Shown here piece after piece: positions 24,647 through 27,152 of a stretch of 27,152 bases of DNA. Location: positions 1 through 27,152 of the forward strand of contig NZ_QFPF01000039.1 of the NCBI RefSeq assembly GCF_003248605.1, given 5' to 3'. The DNA is from Microbacterium sp. GTDB taxonomy: Bacteria; Actinomycetota; Actinomycetes; Actinomycetales; Microbacteriaceae. Each line of letters starts with the position of its first letter. Position 1 is the first letter of the stretch. Under the pieces are notes generated by a model. It did not search any database. It saw only the letters and a list, made by a program, of their open reading frames with translations, and was not told the origin of the DNA. The translations under genes were made by a program, and so were the position numbers.

Positions 24647-25422
24647 AGGCCGCGCAGGACCGCCTGCTTGACCTCGGCGATGGCCTTGGTGACCTGGATG
24701 CCGCGCGGGCACGCCTCGGAGCAGTTGAAGGTCGTGCGGCACCGCCACACGCCCTCTTTGTCGTTGAGGATGTCGAGCCGCACGTTGCCCGCGTCATCGC
24801 GCGAGTCGAAGATGAAGCGGTGCGCGTTGACGATCGCGGCCGGTCCGAAGTACTGACCGTCGGTCCAGAACACGGGGCACGACGAGGTGCACGCGGCGCA
24901 GAGGATGCACTTGGTGGTGTCGTCGAAGATCTCGCGGTTGACGATGGACTGCACGCGCTCCTTGCCCGGCTCGGGCGTGGAGTTGGCGATCAGGAACGGC
25001 TTGACCTCGCGATACGAGGCGAAGAAGGGCTCCATATCGACGATCAGGTCCTTTTCGAGCGGCAGACCCTTGATCGCCTCGACATAGATCGGCTGCGAGA
25101 TGTCGAGATCCTTGATCAGGGTCTTGCACGCGAGCCGGTTGCGTCCGTTGATGCGCATCGCGTCGGATCCGCAGATGCCGTGCGCGCACGAGCGGCGGAA
25201 CGACAGCGAGCCGTCGACCTCCCACTTGATCTTGTGGAGGGCGTCGAGCACACGGTCGGTCGAGTAGAGCTCGACGTCGTAGTCGACCCAGCGCGGCTCG
25301 TCGTCGACCTCGGGGTCGAAGCGGCGGACGATGAAGGTGACGAGGAACGACTGGATGCCGGTGTCGGCGCCCGCGTCGATGTCGGGCGTGGCATCGGTGG
25401 CGGTGGCGATCGCCTGTGACAT
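24643..25422 (-). CDS. sdhB: succinate dehydrogenase iron-sulfur subunit
   Basis: A 259-residue protein carrying the three clusters of complex II: [2Fe-2S] ligands Cys79, Cys84, Asp87 and Cys99; [4Fe-4S] ligands Cys172, Cys175, Cys178 and Cys238; [3Fe-4S] ligands Cys182, Cys228 and Cys234. Asp in the third position of the first cluster is the same as in E. coli. It passes electrons from FAD in SdhA to the membrane quinone. An acidic N-terminal extension of about 20 residues is present. The start overlaps the sdhA stop by one base (TGATG). Confidence 0.96.
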   Translation of the reverse strand: MSQAIATATDATPDIDAGADTGIQSFLVTFIVRRFDPEVDDEPRWVDYDVELYSTDRVLDALHKIKWEVDGSLSFRRSCAHGICGSDAMRINGRNRLACKTLIKDLDISQPIYVEAIKGLPLEKDLIVDMEPFFASYREVKPFLIANSTPEPGKERVQSIVNREIFDDTTKCILCAACTSSCPVFWTDGQYFGPAAIVNAHRFIFDSRDDAGNVRLDILNDKEGVWRCRTTFNCSEACPRGIQVTKAIAEVKQAVLRGL

Positions 25423-27152
25423 CAGTACTTCCTCTCCAACGGCGGATAACGCAACTCGCCGGCTTCGTTCTTGGTGAAGACGACGGGCTTCCAGCCGAGC
25501 GTGATGTGGTCATCGGCCTTGGACGAGTGCGGGTCGCCGCTCAGGTAGGCCATGGTGTGCTTCATGTAGGCCTCGTCGTCGCGCCCCGGGAAGTCGTCGC
25601 GCATGTGGCCGCCGCGGCTCTCCTTGCGATTGCGCGCGGTGACGACGACGACCTCGGCGATGTCGAGCAGGAACCCGAGTTCGACGGCCTCGAGCAGGTC
25701 CGTGTTGTACCGCTTGCCCTTGTCGTCGACGTGGATGTTCTTGAACCGCTCGCGCAGCTCCTCGATGACGCCGAGCACGTGGGTGAGGGACTCCTCGGTG
25801 CGGAACACCTGAGCGCCCTTGTCCATCTCCTCCTGCAGCTTCTTGCGCAGCACGGCGATGCGCTCGGTGCCGGTGCCCTCGCGCAGGCCCTCGATGAGGC
25901 CGTACACCTCGGCGGCCGGATCCTCCGGCATGGGCACGAAGTCGGCGGTCTTGACGTACTCGACGGCGTTGCGGCCGGCGCGCTTGCCGAAGACGTTGAT
26001 GTCGAGCAGCGAGTTGGTGCCGAGGCGGTTGGAGCCGTGCACCGACACGCACGCGCACTCGCCGGCGGCGTAGAGCCCGGGCACGACCGTGTCGTTGTCG
26101 GCGAGGACCTCGGCATTGACGTTGGTGGGGATGCCGCCCATCGCGTAGTGGGCGGTGGGCATCACCGGCACGGGCTCGACGACCGGGTCGACGCCGAGGT
26201 AGGTGCGGGCGAACTCGGTGATGTCGGGGAGCTTCGTCTCGAGCACCTCCGCGCCGAGGTGCGTGCAGTCCAGCAGCACGTAGTCGCGATGCGGACCCGC
26301 GCCGCGGCCCTCGGCGACCTCCTGCTGCATGCAGCGGCTGACGATGTCGCGCGGGGCGAGGTCCTTGATCGTGGGGGCGTAGCGCTCCATGAAGCGCTCG
26401 CCCGACACGTTGCGCAGGATCGCTCCCTCGCCGCGGGCCCCTTCGGTGAGCAGGATGCCGAGACCCGCGAGTCCCGTGGGGTGGAACTGGAAGAACTCCA
26501 TGTCCTCCAGCGGCAGGCCCTTGCGCCAGACGATGCCGACGCCGTCGCCCGTGAGGGTGTGGGCGTTGGAGGTGGTCTTGTAGATCTTGCCGAACCCGCC
26601 CGTGGCGAAGACGACCGCCTTGGCGTGGAAGACGTGCAGGTCGCCGGTGGCGAGCTCGTAGGCGACGACGCCCGCGACCTGCGTCTTGCCGGCAGCATCC
26701 TTCGTCGTGATCAGATCGAGCACGTAGAACTCGTTGAAGAAGTTGATGCCGAGCTTGACGCAGTTCTGGAACAGCGTCTGCAGGATCATGTGCCCGGTGC
26801 GGTCGGCGGCGTAGCACGCGCGGCGCACGGGGGTCTTGCCGTGATCGGCGGTGTGCCCGCCGAAGCGGCGCTGGTCGATCTTGCCCTCGGGGGTGCGGTT
26901 GAAGGGAAGACCCATGTTCTCGAGGTCGATGACCGCGTCGATGGCCTCTTTGGCGAGGATCTCGGCCGCGTCCTGGTCGACGAGGTAGTCGCCGCCCTTG
27001 ACGGTGTCGAAGGTGTGCCACTCCCACGAGTCCTCTTCGACGTTGGCGAGCGCCGCGGCCATGCCGCCCTGCGCGGCACCCGTGTGCGAGCGCGTCGGGT
27101 AGAGCTTCGAGATCACGGCGGTCTTGGCGTGCGGGCCGGCCTCGATCGCTGC
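25422..27152 (-). CDS. sdhA: succinate dehydrogenase flavoprotein subunit (5' end beyond the window)
   Basis: 576 codons of SdhA are visible, missing only the extreme N-terminus with the GxGxxG FAD loop. The frame is open to the last base of the window (AAIEAGPHAKTAVISK). The histidine of RSHTGAAQGG is the expected covalent FAD site. Others are FQFHPTGLAGLGILLTEGARGEGA, AHYAMGGIPTN, GECACVSVHGSNRLGTNSLLD and the C-terminal DDFPGRDDEAYMKHTM. It oxidises succinate to fumarate. sdhC and sdhD, expected upstream in the usual sdhCDAB order, lie outside. A start inside the window (ATC/ATT region near 27116) would cut the FAD domain and is rejected. Confidence 0.96.
   Translation of the reverse strand, partial: AAIEAGPHAKTAVISKLYPTRSHTGAAQGGMAAALANVEEDSWEWHTFDTVKGGDYLVDQDAAEILAKEAIDAVIDLENMGLPFNRTPEGKIDQRRFGGHTADHGKTPVRRACYAADRTGHMILQTLFQNCVKLGINFFNEFYVLDLITTKDAAGKTQVAGVVAYELATGDLHVFHAKAVVFATGGFGKIYKTTSNAHTLTGDGVGIVWRKGLPLEDMEFFQFHPTGLAGLGILLTEGARGEGAILRNVSGERFMERYAPTIKDLAPRDIVSRCMQQEVAEGRGAGPHRDYVLLDCTHLGAEVLETKLPDITEFARTYLGVDPVVEPVPVMPTAHYAMGGIPTNVNAEVLADNDTVVPGLYAAGECACVSVHGSNRLGTNSLLDINVFGKRAGRNAVEYVKTADFVPMPEDPAAEVYGLIEGLREGTGTERIAVLRKKLQEEMDKGAQVFRTEESLTHVLGVIEELRERFKNIHVDDKGKRYNTDLLEAVELGFLLDIAEVVVVTARNRKESRGGHMRDDFPGRDDEAYMKHTMAYLSGDPHSSKADDHITLGWKPVVFTKNEAGELRYPPLERKY

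Overview
The window comes from a high-GC actinobacterium, most likely a Microbacterium or close relative in the Microbacteriaceae. The basis is the very GC-rich coding sequence with GC-ending codons, a DUF222/HNH gene, many GTG starts, chains of ATGA/GTGA overlaps, an FMN riboswitch ahead of ribD-ribE-ribBA-ribH, and weak -10 boxes placed for leaderless mRNAs. Assignments rest on reading the proteins and on remembered family sequences; no search was run.

Positions 1-673 hold the N-terminal part of a DUF222-type gene on the minus strand, broken by one in-frame TAA. Positions 849-10414 form an aromatic-acid catabolic island. It contains an IclR regulator coupled to a DUF1932-type dehydrogenase, two LigM/DesA-like tetrahydrofolate-dependent O-demethylases flanking a LysR regulator, and a plus-strand operon of RraA/LigK-like aldolase, GalD/LigU-like 4-oxalomesaconate tautomerase and a class I (VOC fold, XylE-like) extradiol dioxygenase. 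A LigJ-like 4-oxalomesaconate hydratase converges on that operon. A small membrane protein and an MHS-type MFS transporter follow (10513-12423).

The likely logic is O-demethylation of a lignin-type methoxybenzoate (syringate or 3-O-methylgallate), ring cleavage to 4-oxalomesaconate, then tautomerisation, hydration and aldol cleavage to pyruvate and oxaloacetate. The unusual point is the ring-cleaving enzyme. The gallate and protocatechuate 4,5-dioxygenases I know with this downstream set are class III LigAB/DesB/GalA types, whereas here a class I enzyme occupies the slot and carries Tyr where XylE has its catalytic His199. No LigC-type or LigI-type gene is visible, which fits a gallate-type substrate better than protocatechuate.

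The remainder is core metabolism: the riboflavin operon under an FMN riboswitch (12562-16213, minus), glpD-glpK (16354-19698, plus), an Fpg/Nei glycosylase with a short hexanucleotide repeat tract, trpS and exonuclease III (both with promoters placed for leaderless transcripts), and an overlapping run sdhA-sdhB-DUF2071-YihY on the minus strand. sdhA continues beyond the right edge. No tRNA, rRNA, CRISPR array or insertion sequence was seen. The only stretch over 300 bases without a coding gene is 15987-16353, which holds the riboswitch, the ribD leader and the glpD promoter region.
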